Assembly: GCA_037892935.1 (NCBI GenBank)
Contig: JAYXKI010000015.1
Span: 124,001-188,000 of the forward strand
Reading direction: 5' to 3'
Source: Phlebopus portentosus
Lineage: Eukaryota; Basidiomycota; Agaricomycetes; Boletales; Boletinellaceae
Length of the DNA stretch: 64,000 nucleotides
In this document: positions 20,837 to 31,137 of the stretch, piece after piece
Position numbering within the stretch: position 1 is the stretch's first letter
Layout: each line of letters opens with the position of its first letter
Made by a program: the position numbers and the translations under genes
The notes under the pieces: model-generated
Told to the model about the DNA's origin: nothing
The model's input: the letters and a program-made list of their open reading frames with translations, nothing else
Database searches by the model: none

Positions 20837-23176
20837 CGCACCAAACGAGTCTTTGAGATCCTTCGCTAAAACGGACTTTTCCTAAAGCCGCAGAAGTGCG
20901 AGTTCGAAGTTGACACAGTCAAGTACCTCGGACACATCATTGGCAATGGCAAAGTTCGAATGGATCCCAAGAAGACGGCAGCAGTACAGGACTGGCCAGT
21001 TCCAAGGAATGTCCACAAACTGCAACAATTCCTGGGATTAGGAAATTGGTTGCGACATTTTGTTAAGGATTACAGTTCGGTCGTCAAACCCTTGACTACC
21101 CTGATGGGTAAGGTGGAATGGAAATGGGGTGAAGATGAGCAGGCAGCGTTCGAGGAATTAAAGCGTCATTTGAGTAGTCCTCCCATGTTAGCGATACCCA
21201 ACAATGAGGACCCTTTCCATGTAGAAGCAGATGCATCGGACTTTGTGACTGGTGGAGTCCTTCTCCAGAAACAAGACAGCAAATGGAAGGTGATCGCTTA
21301 TCGGTCGTCAACATTCCTAGAGGCAGAGCAAAATTATGAGATTTACAACAAGAAAATGCTCACCATCGTTCAAGCCCTAAAGGAATGGCGACAATATCTG
21401 CAGGGAGCTAACCAACCTTTTGAGGTATGGACAGACTATGCAAATCTAACGTACTTCCGATCACCGCAGAAGTTAAATCGTCGACAAGCTCGTTGGCGAC
21501 TCGATTTAGCTGAGTTCGATTTCACGCTAGTCCATAAACCCGGAAAGACGTTGGGAAAAGCCGATCTGTTGTCACGCCGGGCTGATTATGACAAGGGCAA
21601 GCGCGATAATGAGAATGTGACTTTCATCAAGAAGGAATGGCTGGTTAGAGGAACGGTTCAGATGTCAAGAGAGGTACTCGTCGAAAAGGTCGTGGAAGCG
21701 CAGAGACAAGAGGATGAGGGAGTGAGGCCAAAGGACGTCGAGAAGAGAGGGGACATGTGGAGAAAGGGCCATCGGCTATACATACCAGCGAGCATCAGAG
21801 AGAACATCATGAAGGAACACCATGACTCGACCCTGGCAGGACATCCAGGAGCAACGAAGATGATCCAGCTGATAGCACACAGGTACTGGTGGCTGAGGAT
21901 GAGTGCAGATGTGCGGGTGTATGTGCGGGGGTGTGATCATTGTCAGCGGACGAAGGCTCTAAGGACAATGAGAGCAAAGGTTTTGCACCCTAACGAGGTG
22001 CCGGAGGCACCATGGCAGATTGTCACGGTCGACCTAATCGGAGAGTTACCAGAATCGAATGGGTTCAATGCAATTTGCGTAGTAGTCGATCGCTTTAGCA
22101 AACAAATCCATGCAATTCCAATGACGACAAAGTTAACAGCTGAAGGCATAGCTAGGATCTACAGAGACCACGTCTTCCGATTACACGGACTACCACGGAA
22201 GATCATTCATGACCAAGGGGTGCAATTTGATGTGAAGATGATGAAGGAGTTGTACAAGCTCCTCCACATTGAAGGCAACCCGTCGACAGCGTATCACCCA
22301 CAAACTGACGGACAGACAGAGCAGGTTAATCAGGAACTGGAACAATACCTGCGGCTATACATCAACCATCAGCAGTCGGACTGGGCGGACTGGCTGGCTC
22401 TCGCAGAATTCGCATACAACAACCGCGAACATTCAGCGATAAAGCTATCTCCCTTCTTCATCAATACGGGAATGCACCTCTTAGACTTCACAGGGGTTGG
22501 AATGGCATCATTGAACCTGTCAGCAGAAGAATTTGCCAAGCATGTCAAGGAGGTGCACGAACTCACCCAAGGTAACCTAACCCAAGCAAATGAAGACATG
22601 AAGTGTTTCTACGACCGCCATGCTGGGCAGTCTATTACCTATGAGGCAGGGCAGAAGGTCTTCTTAGATGGACGAAATATCAAGACGATCCGACCGACGA
22701 AGAAGATGGATGATAAATGGTTCGGTCCCTTTGAGGTAGTGGAAAAGGTTGGTGCAAGCACATACAGACTCAAACTACCAAAGACCTGGAAGAAGGTCCA
22801 TCCAGTTTTCAATGAGATCTTGCTCAAACCAGCCATCCAACCGTCCTTTGAATCTCAGAAGAAACTACCTCCACCACCACCAGTGATCATTGATGAGCAG
22901 GAAGAGTACGAGGTTGAAGAAATACTCGACTCGCATCTGCATCGAGGCAAGCTCCAATTCTTGGTCAAGTGGGTTGGATATGAGGAAGCGACATGGCAGC
23001 CAGAATCCGACGTCAAGGATAATGCGCAGGAATCAATTCAAGAATTCTATCGCAAACATCCTGGAGCTCCGAGGAAGTTAACGATACCTCCACAAAGCCT
23101 GCGAGCGCTGTACAAGTTCACATCCTCGGAAGGCTTATGTGGTTGGTCGGGATGCCCAACCTTGAAGGGGGGGTGA
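20837..23176 (+). pseudogene. pol: Gy3 pol, 3' part: end of RT to chromodomain
   Basis: Pol of a gypsy copy whose 5' half lies left of the window on the other side of Gy2. It begins within the reverse transcriptase (TKRVFEIL region), has a TAA at about 20,866, and is then open for 738 residues from 20,960 to TGA at 23,174. RNase H (VEADASDF, VWTDYANL), integrase (VTVDLIGE, HDQGVQFD, TDGQTEQVNQE) and chromodomain (VEEILDSHLHRGKLQFLVKW) are complete. Its integrase zinc domain (LYIPASIRENIMKEHHDSTLAGHPG, YWWLRMSADVRVYVRGCDHC) belongs to a second subtype shared only with Gy5. Confidence 0.9.
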
Positions 23177-23643
23177 TGTAAGGACTCGAACATTTTCCTT
23201 TTCTTTTCTTACATCATCATTCATTTTAATATTCTTTTTCCTTTTCTTTTATTTTTCTTATTTTTCTTATGCGCTTATTCATCCACTTGCCAGAACATTC
23301 CACAATGTTCTATCATGCTCACTAATCATTCCATTCCTTGTCATGTGACTTTCCATTAGAGTATACCTTTCCCATGCTCAAAGTTTATATAAGTAGATAG
23401 TTTGACTCTTTTGTTCCTTGTCTTTCTATTCTACTTACCTTCACTGCGACATAGGTATCTACTCTTGTATTATTAGTTTGCTGAATTCTACTTACCTTCA
23501 CTGCAACATAGCGTTCGACGGTCTGGACTTAAGCCTCGTCTTAGCTGTCTTGACCTGAGCGACGTGTTTGGGATTATCTCATTCATGCTTGTTGTTGCTG
23601 TGTTGGCCCGCCTCGACTCAGTCCTTGAGCCGTCCGCCTAACA
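23177..23643 (+). repeat. Gy3 3' LTR (U5 subtype II)
   Basis: 467 bp. U3 matches Gy2, but after the second 26-bp repeat U5 switches to GTTCGACGGTCTGGACTTAA...GTCCGCCTAACA, the type otherwise seen only in Gy8. TATA and primer sequence GTCTTTCTATT are present. Confidence 0.9.
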
Positions 23644-24083
23644 CCAACCTTGAGAGGGGGTGATGTAAGGACTTGAACATTTTCCTTTTCTTTTCTTATG
23701 TCATCATTCATTTTAATATTCTTTTTCCTTTTCTTTTATTTTTCTTATGCACTTATTCATCCATTTGCCGGAACATTCCACAATGTTCTATCACGCTCAC
23801 TAATCATCTCATTCCTTGTCATGTGACTTCCTATTAGAGTAGACCTTTCCCATGCTCAAAGTCTATATATAAGTAGATAGTTTGACTCTTTTGTTCCTTG
23901 TCTTTCTATTCTACTTACCTTTACTGCGACATAGATATCTACTCTTGTATTATTAGTTTGCTGAATTCTACTTACCTTCACTGTGACATAGTGTGCGTAT
24001 AGCCCAGCAACTTGTGTTAGCCAGTTGTTTGTTGTTGTATTGGCCGCCTCGAGATCGATGCCCATTAGTCTTGCTGCCTAACA
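23644..24083 (+). repeat. Gy4 pol tail (20 bp) and the LTR shared by Gy4 and Gy5
   Basis: 23,644-23,663 is the 3' end of a pol gene including its polypurine tract (CCAACCTTGAGAGGGGG then TGA). It runs straight into an LTR at 23,664-24,083, and that LTR runs into the leader of Gy5. So Gy3 is inserted in the last bases of Gy4, and one LTR serves as the 3' LTR of Gy4 and the 5' LTR of Gy5. The primer site that should follow is missing: about 40 bp are deleted compared with Gy8. Confidence 0.8.
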
Positions 24084-26112
24084 TTGAGCACTCACCTGTG
24101 ATGTGTCCCCTGAAGTATATCTTCGAAGGACAACGCTGAATGAAACCCAGTTTCTACTATATAGACAACAAACCCCTATCTTGCCCGTCGAAGTCCAATT
24201 GACTCCAACATGTTCCAATAGTACCTGAAGTACCATCCAACAATACCACTGTGGCTCCTACTCATTACCAAGCCCAGTACCAACCCCACTGTTGATCTTA
24301 CAAAAAGCCAAAGAGGTTTGTTGTACCCTGGGCAGACATTCAAGAACAAATCTGCTTAGGCAACATTGACCCAAACAACATAGTCTTTGGTTGAAACAAA
24401 GAAGGCTGTTTAGTTCCTGTCTGTATCAATGGTCCTGTCCCACAACCTTACCCCCATTATTGAATGACAAGGTAGCACTCCAAATCATGCTCCTTTGGAA
24501 CCAACATCAGACGTTCTCATAGGTGACACATAGAGTCCAGTCATCAACCAGCATCTTGTTCATCATCTACCTTGGGGCCTTTTGTTTAATTATCAATTTC
24601 AAAGATGAGCCAATCATCCAAAGTCGGTCCCGTCTGAACAACTTCCTGATCCCTGTTCCACCTCCGGCCTATCAAGGTGGAGCTAACTGACAACCAACGA
24701 GTGGCCCTTCTGACAAACACTAGGTGGAGCGCGTCATGAGGACACTACATCATCAAGTCAGGTGATCAAATCCATACTGCCTGGTGGGACAAAACTGTGA
24801 AGAAGTGATACTTGGATAGAGGAGGGAAATCCTTCTATTGGAGAGCAAAATGAAAAGACAATATAGACGATCTGACACCCCCTTCACCCACACCAATGAC
24901 CACCCCTTTACCAGGAGCATCAACGTCAACAGCTCCAGTGTCAGCTCCCCTAGTAGCACCTTCTCTATTGTCCAATAAACCCCGGGATCCACCCCCACTC
25001 ATACTAAGCAAAGAAGAAGAAGAAGATGAGGAATAGGAGATGTCATTGTTGAAGGAAGCAGTGACCGATCTTGCAACAGCTATTGCACTGGCACTCCAAG
25101 CAGCAGGTGAAGGCGCTAACCAAGGCTCGAAGGCATCAAAGAAGGTTCATGTCACCAAACCACAAGACTTCGATGGCGAACACAATTATGTGAACTTCAA
25201 GCGAGAGCTATACCTCTACATCTATGCATCCAAATCGGAGTTCAGGATGAACAAGAGCAAAATCATGTTTGCCTTGTCATACATGAAGAGCGGTGCTGCT
25301 GCAAGCTGGGCAGAGAGTTACACCAGCAGGGCAGTTGACAAGAACAGCCAATTGACATTTAAGAACAATTGGGACATTTTTCTGAAGAAGCTCAACACAT
25401 TGTTCAATGATCCCACCAGATCTCAGAAAGCTTTTGAATGACTAGATGCAATGTACCAAGGAGACCTCAACGCTGACGAGTTCTTTAATAAATTTGACAT
25501 CTGCCAAGTGGACACTGGACTAGTGACGGAGGTGCATGATGAATGGTTGATGAGTTGTCTCAAGAAGGCGCTGAACCCAAAGGTCGTCAAAGGCATCATG
25601 CGGTTGCCCAATGAACCGACAATGTACGAAGAGTTCAAGAAGGCTGCTGTTAAAGTAGACAGAGTCGAGCATCAAATCAGGGACCTAATGGCCGAATGTC
25701 GAAGGAAGACAGTAAGCTCAACAATGCTGAAGCCAACTCTGGCGCCACTGCTAAGACGTCCTATGCAGCCTCAACAAGTAGCTTGTCCCTATGCACCACC
25801 CTCCTAGGATCATCATGATGCAACGGGAGTAACATATAGAGGATTAGGCCAGCCAATGGACGTCATGATGAACTAGGAATGATGAACACGTGCTTGCTAC
25901 AAGTGTAGCCAAGTGGGCCACTACATCAGAGAATGCCCACGAGGTCGTAAAGCGATATGTGCAATTATCATGGCCTTCATTCCAGAAGACAGAGAAGCGC
26001 TTCTTGTAGAGCTCAGCCAAGTGAAGGAATCCTCCTTTGAAGAGGTCAATGTGCAAGCAGTGCCCACTGAGCTGGAAGAACTAGTGGGAGGCGAGTGTTT
26101 TCTGGAAGACTA
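24084..26112 (+). pseudogene. gag: Gy5 leader and gag relic
   Basis: 24,084-24,680 matches the Gy leader, including the decayed leader ORF. 24,680-26,112 matches Gag: VHVTKPQDFDGEH, FALSYMKSGAAASWAESY, LDAMYQGDLNADEFFNKF and a damaged knuckle (codon for the second Cys-adjacent residues reads TAG). Stops include TGA at about 25,438 in FE*LDAMYQ, at the same codon as in Gy6 and Gy7. The slippery heptamer has decayed to GTGTTTT (about 26,094). Confidence 0.85.
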
Positions 26113-29100
26113 GGTGTAGACATTGGGACAACTGATCAGATTTCTAAAGGACTCTTTTTGTCGGACTTGTTAAAATATAATTGTCCTGTTGTACAACACC
26201 AGGATGCAAATATCAGTGACAGTTTTACTCTTCGAAAAATCCTTACTGACATGCTTCCAGATGAATCCAAAGATGATGATGATGACTTCAAAGTCTATGA
26301 GGATTTATTTGTCAGAAGAGATAGATGATGAGTATGTGAGGAATGTGAGGATGAAGGAAGCAGTGAAGTGGCCGCCTTACCTGGAAGAATATGCTAACAT
26401 CTTTAGTAAGGAATTGTTCGAATATTTACCAAACCACTGAACGTGGGACCATGCTATTGACCTAAAGCTGGATTTCAAACCTAGCGATTGCAAGGTTTAC
26501 CCATTGTCACCAAAAGAACAAGAGGTGATGAAGGAGTTCATTGAAGAAAACCTAGCATCAGGTCGTATCCGACAGTTGAAATCTCCGATGGCATCACCAT
26601 TCTTTTTTATCAAGAAAGAGGATGGGAGCTTGCAAGCAATCTAAGACTACCGAAAGCTCAATGAAGGAACGGTCAAGAATAAGTACCCGTTGCCGCTGAT
26701 AAATGAGCTCATTGATAAGGTCAAGGATGTGAAATACATCATGAAGCTCGATGTTCGATGGGGATACTACAACATCCAGATTTGTGAGGGGGACGAGTGG
26801 AAGGCAGCATTTAGGACAAAGTTAGGCTTATTCAAACTGACAGTCATGTTCTTTGGGCTGTGCAATGCGCCAGCAACCTTCCAAGGTTTTATGAATGACA
26901 TCTTTTGAGAATTGATCTATGAAGGTATTGTTATCATTTACCTTGATGATATCCTTATCTTCTTGAATGATCTGGAAGAACATTGAAGGTGGACCAAATG
27001 AGTTTTTGAGATCCTATGCCAAAATGGACTCTTCCTGAAGCCACAGAAATGTGAGTTTGAGGTTGATACAGTCAAATACCTCGAACACATCATTGGCAAT
27101 GGCAAAGTTCAAATGGATCCTAAGAAAACGGCAGCAGTATAAGACTGGCCGATTCCAAAGAACGTCCACAAACTGCAACAATTCCTGGGACTAGGAAATT
27201 GGTTGCAGTGTTTCGTCAAGGATTACAGTTTGGTCATCAAACTATTGACTACGCTGGCAGGTAAGGTGGAATAGAAGTGGGGTGAAGAGGAGCAGGCAGC
27301 GTTCGAAGAGTTAAAGTACCATTTGAGCAGTCCTCTCATACTAGCAATACCCAACAACAAAGACCCTTTTTGTGTGGAAGCTGATGCGTCAGACTTTGCG
27401 ACTGGTGGAGTGCTTCTCCAGAAACAAGACAGCAAGTGGAAAGTAATTGCTTATCGGTTATCCATCTTCTTAGAGGTGGAATGTAACTATGAGATCTACG
27501 ATAAGGAAATGCTCACCATCATTCAAGCCCTCAAAGAATGGTGACAATACCTCCAGAGAGCTGACAAACCTTTTGAAGTATAGACAGACCACGCAAACCT
27601 AATGTACTTCCAATTGCCACAGAAACTAAATCATCGACAGGCTCATTGGCAACTCGACTTAGCCAAATTCAATTTCACACTAGTTCACAAGCCAGTTTGG
27701 ATGGATCCCAAGAAGACAGCAGTGGTACAAGACTGGCCAGTCCCAAAAAATGTTCACAAACTGCAATAATTCCTGGGACTAGGAAACTGGTTGCAACATT
27801 TTGTTAAGGACTACAGTTTCATCATCAAGCCACTGACTACACTGATGGGTAAGGTGGAATGGAAGTGGGGTGAGGAGGAACAACAAGTGTTCGAGGAGTT
27901 GAAGGGTCGACTAAGCAGTCCCCCTGTCCTGGTAATACCTAACAATGAGGACCTTTTCCATGTTGAAGCTGATGTGTCAGACTTTACATCTGGAGGAGTA
28001 CTCCTCCAGAAACAAGATGACAAGTGGAAGGTAATCACCTATTGATCGTTGACCTTCTTGGAGGCTGAGCATAACTATGAGATTTACGAGAAAGAGATGC
28101 TCGCTATCGTCCAAGCCCTCAAAGAATGGCAACAATACCTCCAAGGAGCCAACAAACCTTTTGAGGTATGGACAGACCATATAAACTTGATGTACTTCTG
28201 ATCACCACAAAAGTTGAATCATCGACAGGCTCGATGGCAACTAGACTTAGCCGAATTTGATTTCATGCTAGTCTATAAGCCAGGAAAGACGTTAGGCAAG
28301 GCCAACCTGTTGTCATGCCAGGCAGACTATGATAAGGGCAAATGGGACAACGAGGACGTAACCTTTGTCAAGAAGGAATGGCTAGTCAGAGGGACAGTTC
28401 AAACATCAAGGGACATACTCATCAATAAGATTAGAGAAGCACAGAGGGAGGAAGATGAGAAGGAGAGACCAAAGAGCATTGAGTGGAGAGAAGAAGCATG
28501 GAGGAAAGGCAGATGGCTGTATGTACTGGCAAGCATTAAGGAAATTGTTATGAAGAAACACTATGACTTGACCCTGGCAGAACATCCAGGAGCAACAAAG
28601 ATAATTCAGTTAATAGCATGAAGATACTGGTGGCCAGGGCTAAGTGGAGACATGTGGGTGTACATGCAGGGGTGTGATCATTGTCAGTAGACAAAGGCTC
28701 TAAGGACAACGAGAGCAAAGGTTTTGCACTCTAATGAGGTGCTGGAGGTGCTATGGCAGATTGTCACAGTTGACCTGATCGGAGAATTGCCAGAGTCAAA
28801 TAGGTTTAATGCAGTTTGCATTGTAGTCAACCATTTCAGCAAACAAATCCATGCGATCCTGACAATAACAAAATTGATGGCTGAAGGTATGGTGAAGGTT
28901 TACAGAGACCACATCTTCCAGTTACACAGCCTGCCTCAAAAGATCATTTATGACCAAGGAGTGCAGTTCAACATGAAGATGATGAAAGAGTTGTACAAGC
29001 TCCTTCATATCAAAGGCAATCCATCGACAGTGTACCACACACAAACAGATGGACAGACGGAGTGAGTTAATCAAGAACTTGAACAATACCTCTGATTGTA

Positions 29101-29914
29101 CATCAATTATCGACAGTTGGATTGGGCGAACTGGTTAGCTCTCGCTGAATTTGCATACAACAACTGTGAACACTCAGCAATGAAGTTGTCTCCTTTCTTT
29201 GTTAATACAGGAATACACCCCTTAGACTTTACAGGTGTTGGAACGGCATCATCTAACCTGTCAGCAGAAGAATTTGCCAAGCATGTCAAAGAGGTACACA
29301 AACTCACCTAAGCTAACCTAGTCTAGGCAAACAAGGACATGAAACACTTCTATGACCATCATGCAGGGGAGTCTGTCAGTTATGAGGCAAGACAGAAAGT
29401 TTTCTTAGATGGATGGAACATCAAAACAATCTGGCCAACAAAGAAAATGGATGACAAGTAGTTTGGTCCCTTTGAGGTCATAGAGAAGGTTGGTGCAAGT
29501 GCATACAGGCTCAAACTGCCAAAGACGTGGAAGAAACTGCATCCGGTCTTCAATAAAATCTTGCTCAAACCAGCCGTCCAACCATTGTTCGAATTGTAAA
29601 AGAAGCCGCCTCCACCCTCGCCAGTGATCATTGATGAACAGGAAGAATACGAGGTTGAAGAAATACTTGATTTGCATTTACATCAAGGAAAGCTTCAGTT
29701 CCTGGTCAAGTGGGTTGGGTACAAAGAAGTGACATGGCAACCAGAGTCTGATGTCAAGGATAATGCAAAGGAATCGATTCAGGAATTCTATCGCAAATAT
29801 CCTGGGGCTCTAAGAAAGCTAGCTATACCTCGACGAAACCTGTGAGCACTGTACAGATTCATGTCATTGGAAGGACTATGTGGTTGGTTGGGACACCCAA
29901 CCTTGAAGGGGGGG
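26113..29914 (+). pseudogene. pol: Gy5 pol relic lacking protease
   Basis: Pol starts with LKYNCPVVQHQDANIS, then at about 26,321 jumps from FVRR straight to [20 protein letters not shown], so roughly 700 bp including the protease are deleted, at a short GAG-type microhomology. Reverse transcriptase, RNase H, integrase with the subtype-II zinc domain, GPF/Y and chromodomain follow, broken by many TGA/TAG/TAA codons, including TDGQTE*VNQ at about 29,062. The polypurine tract is GAAGGGGGGGA. Confidence 0.88.
27113..28285 (+). repeat. Tandem ~588-bp duplication of the RT/RNase H boundary in Gy5
   Basis: The segment starting at MDPKKTA (27,113) and ending at LVHKP (about 27,694) is followed at 27,701 by a second MDPKKTA and a second run to LVYKPGKT (about 28,285). 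The two copies are not identical; they differ by roughly one base in ten, in part at sites that are not CpG. This argues against a recent simple duplication. Confidence 0.85.
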
Positions 29915-30086
29915 AGTAAGGACTTGAACATTTTCATTTCTTTTTCTTATGACATCATCCATTCTTACTACCTTTCTTTTACATTACTAATCCTCTTTTA
30001 CTAATTCTGTTCCCTCCGTCATGGCTTATTCATCTTCAGTCATCGGCCATAACTAAATCTGTTCTCTCCAACTATGACGCTCACTA
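29915..30086 (+). repeat. Truncated Gy5 3' LTR
   Basis: LTR beginning GTAAGGACTTGAAC (first T lost). Its U3 has the ACATTACTAATCC stretch of Gy1/Gy7, unlike the Gy5 5' LTR. Homology ends after GACGCTCACTA at 30,086, so TATA, R and U5 are missing. Confidence 0.82.
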
Positions 30087-30480
30087 CACAGCGGGCAATG
30101 ATGCATCTCGGAGGCACCGAGATAACTCCCGAGATGTATGTGAAAATTTAAAATCTCGTGATGTGTCTTGCCGCGTGAGAGATTTTAAATTTCCATGCTG
30201 GAGAGATTCTAGCATCTCCCTGGCCGCGAGATCCTTTCTAAGATATTAAATCTCAGCCTTATAGAGACATAAAATTTAGCTAAGCATCTCGTTAAGGATG
30301 AAATTTAAAATCTCTTTGTTAGGATCTCGATGTGTCCGAAATCCTACACGAGATGCTAAATCTCGTTGGATACAAGATTTAAAATTTAATTGCCACATCT
30401 CATAAACACCGAGATTTTGACGCACTCATCGCGCGATTAACGCGCGATTGGAGCGCGACCGTTGCACGACCACTGTGCGA
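30087..30480. repeat. AT-rich island built from ATCTC/GAGAT words
   Basis: No gene. Between about 30,104 and 30,415 I count nine ATCTC and seven GAGAT, often as AAATCTCG or CGAGATNNTAAA with runs of AATTTAAAAT; chance expectation for a pentamer on both strands is below one. It reads like many overlapping degenerate inverted repeats, followed at 30,430-30,480 by repeated GCGCGA / GCGACC words. Possibly a non-autonomous element or an eroded satellite. Confidence 0.6.
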
Positions 30481-30599
30481 CCAGCACGCAATGAATGATT
30501 TTCTTTGTTTTCATCCTCGATTTCCTACTTTTAAGGTGATCATCTTACTTGTATGCGATTTACTGTCTGTGATAGACCTAATCTCTGTTCTTAAAGTGC

Positions 30600-30771
30600 C
30601 TTTCAACAATCCATCCATACTGAAGAAATGCATCCGCACACTTATTGTATCAAAAGATCTATACGGTCCTGGTATCTTAAATCACATATCATGCTCCAGG
30701 GTATTCTCTCGGTCCATTCCGCAAAAGCTCTTGTAAGTATGTGATGTTATACGGAGTCACTTTTAAATCAC
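30600..30771 (-). repeat. Dispersed repeat, copy 1 (partner at 55,497-55,675)
   Basis: The reverse complement of this stretch aligns with 55,497-55,675 at about three bases in four, including the shared block ATCACATACTTACAAGAGCTT. Both copies have an open frame with similar peptides (ITYLQEL... in one direction, GILNHIS/SRVFSR... in the other), so I cannot say which strand, if any, coded. Gy6 begins at its end. Confidence 0.65.
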
Positions 30772-30774
30772 GTG

Positions 30775-31134
30775 TGTTAGGCGGCGAGACTAACAGGCGT
30801 CGATCTCGAGGCGGCCAACACAACAACAAACAACTGGCTAATGCAAGTTGCCGGGCTATACGCACACTATGTCGCAGTGAAGGTAAGTAGAATAGAAAGA
30901 CAAGGAACGAAAGAGTCAAACTATCTACTTATATAGACTTCGAGCATGGGAAAGGTCTACTCTAATGGGAAGCCACATGACAAGGAATGGGATGATTAGT
31001 GAGCATGATAGAACGTTGTGGAATGTTCCAGCAAATGGATGAATACACGACAAGAAAAATAAAAGAAAAGGAAAAAGAATATTAAAATAAATGATGATGT
31101 AAGAAAAGAAAAGGAAAATGTTCGAGTCCTTACA
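30775..31134 (-). repeat. Gy6 3' LTR, one internal repeat unit lost
   Basis: TG...CA bounded, U3 as in Gy2. Only one of the two 26-bp R/U5 repeats is present; the loss of one repeat plus the spacer (about 57 bp) fits recombination between the direct repeats. Confidence 0.88.
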
Positions 31135-31137
31135 TCA

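Larger units (their letters stand above)
23664..30086 (+). mobile_element. Gy5: CpG-depleted, rearranged gypsy copy
   Basis: Recognisable leader, gag and pol between an LTR at 23,664 and a truncated LTR at 29,915. Decay is heavy and consists largely of C-to-T and G-to-A changes: by my count about 8 CpG in 25,021-25,320 against about 19 in the matching 260 nt of Gy1 gag (3,161-3,420). It lacks the primer site and protease, carries a duplication of the RT/RNase H boundary, and its two LTRs have different U3 types, so it is probably a recombinant. Confidence 0.85.
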
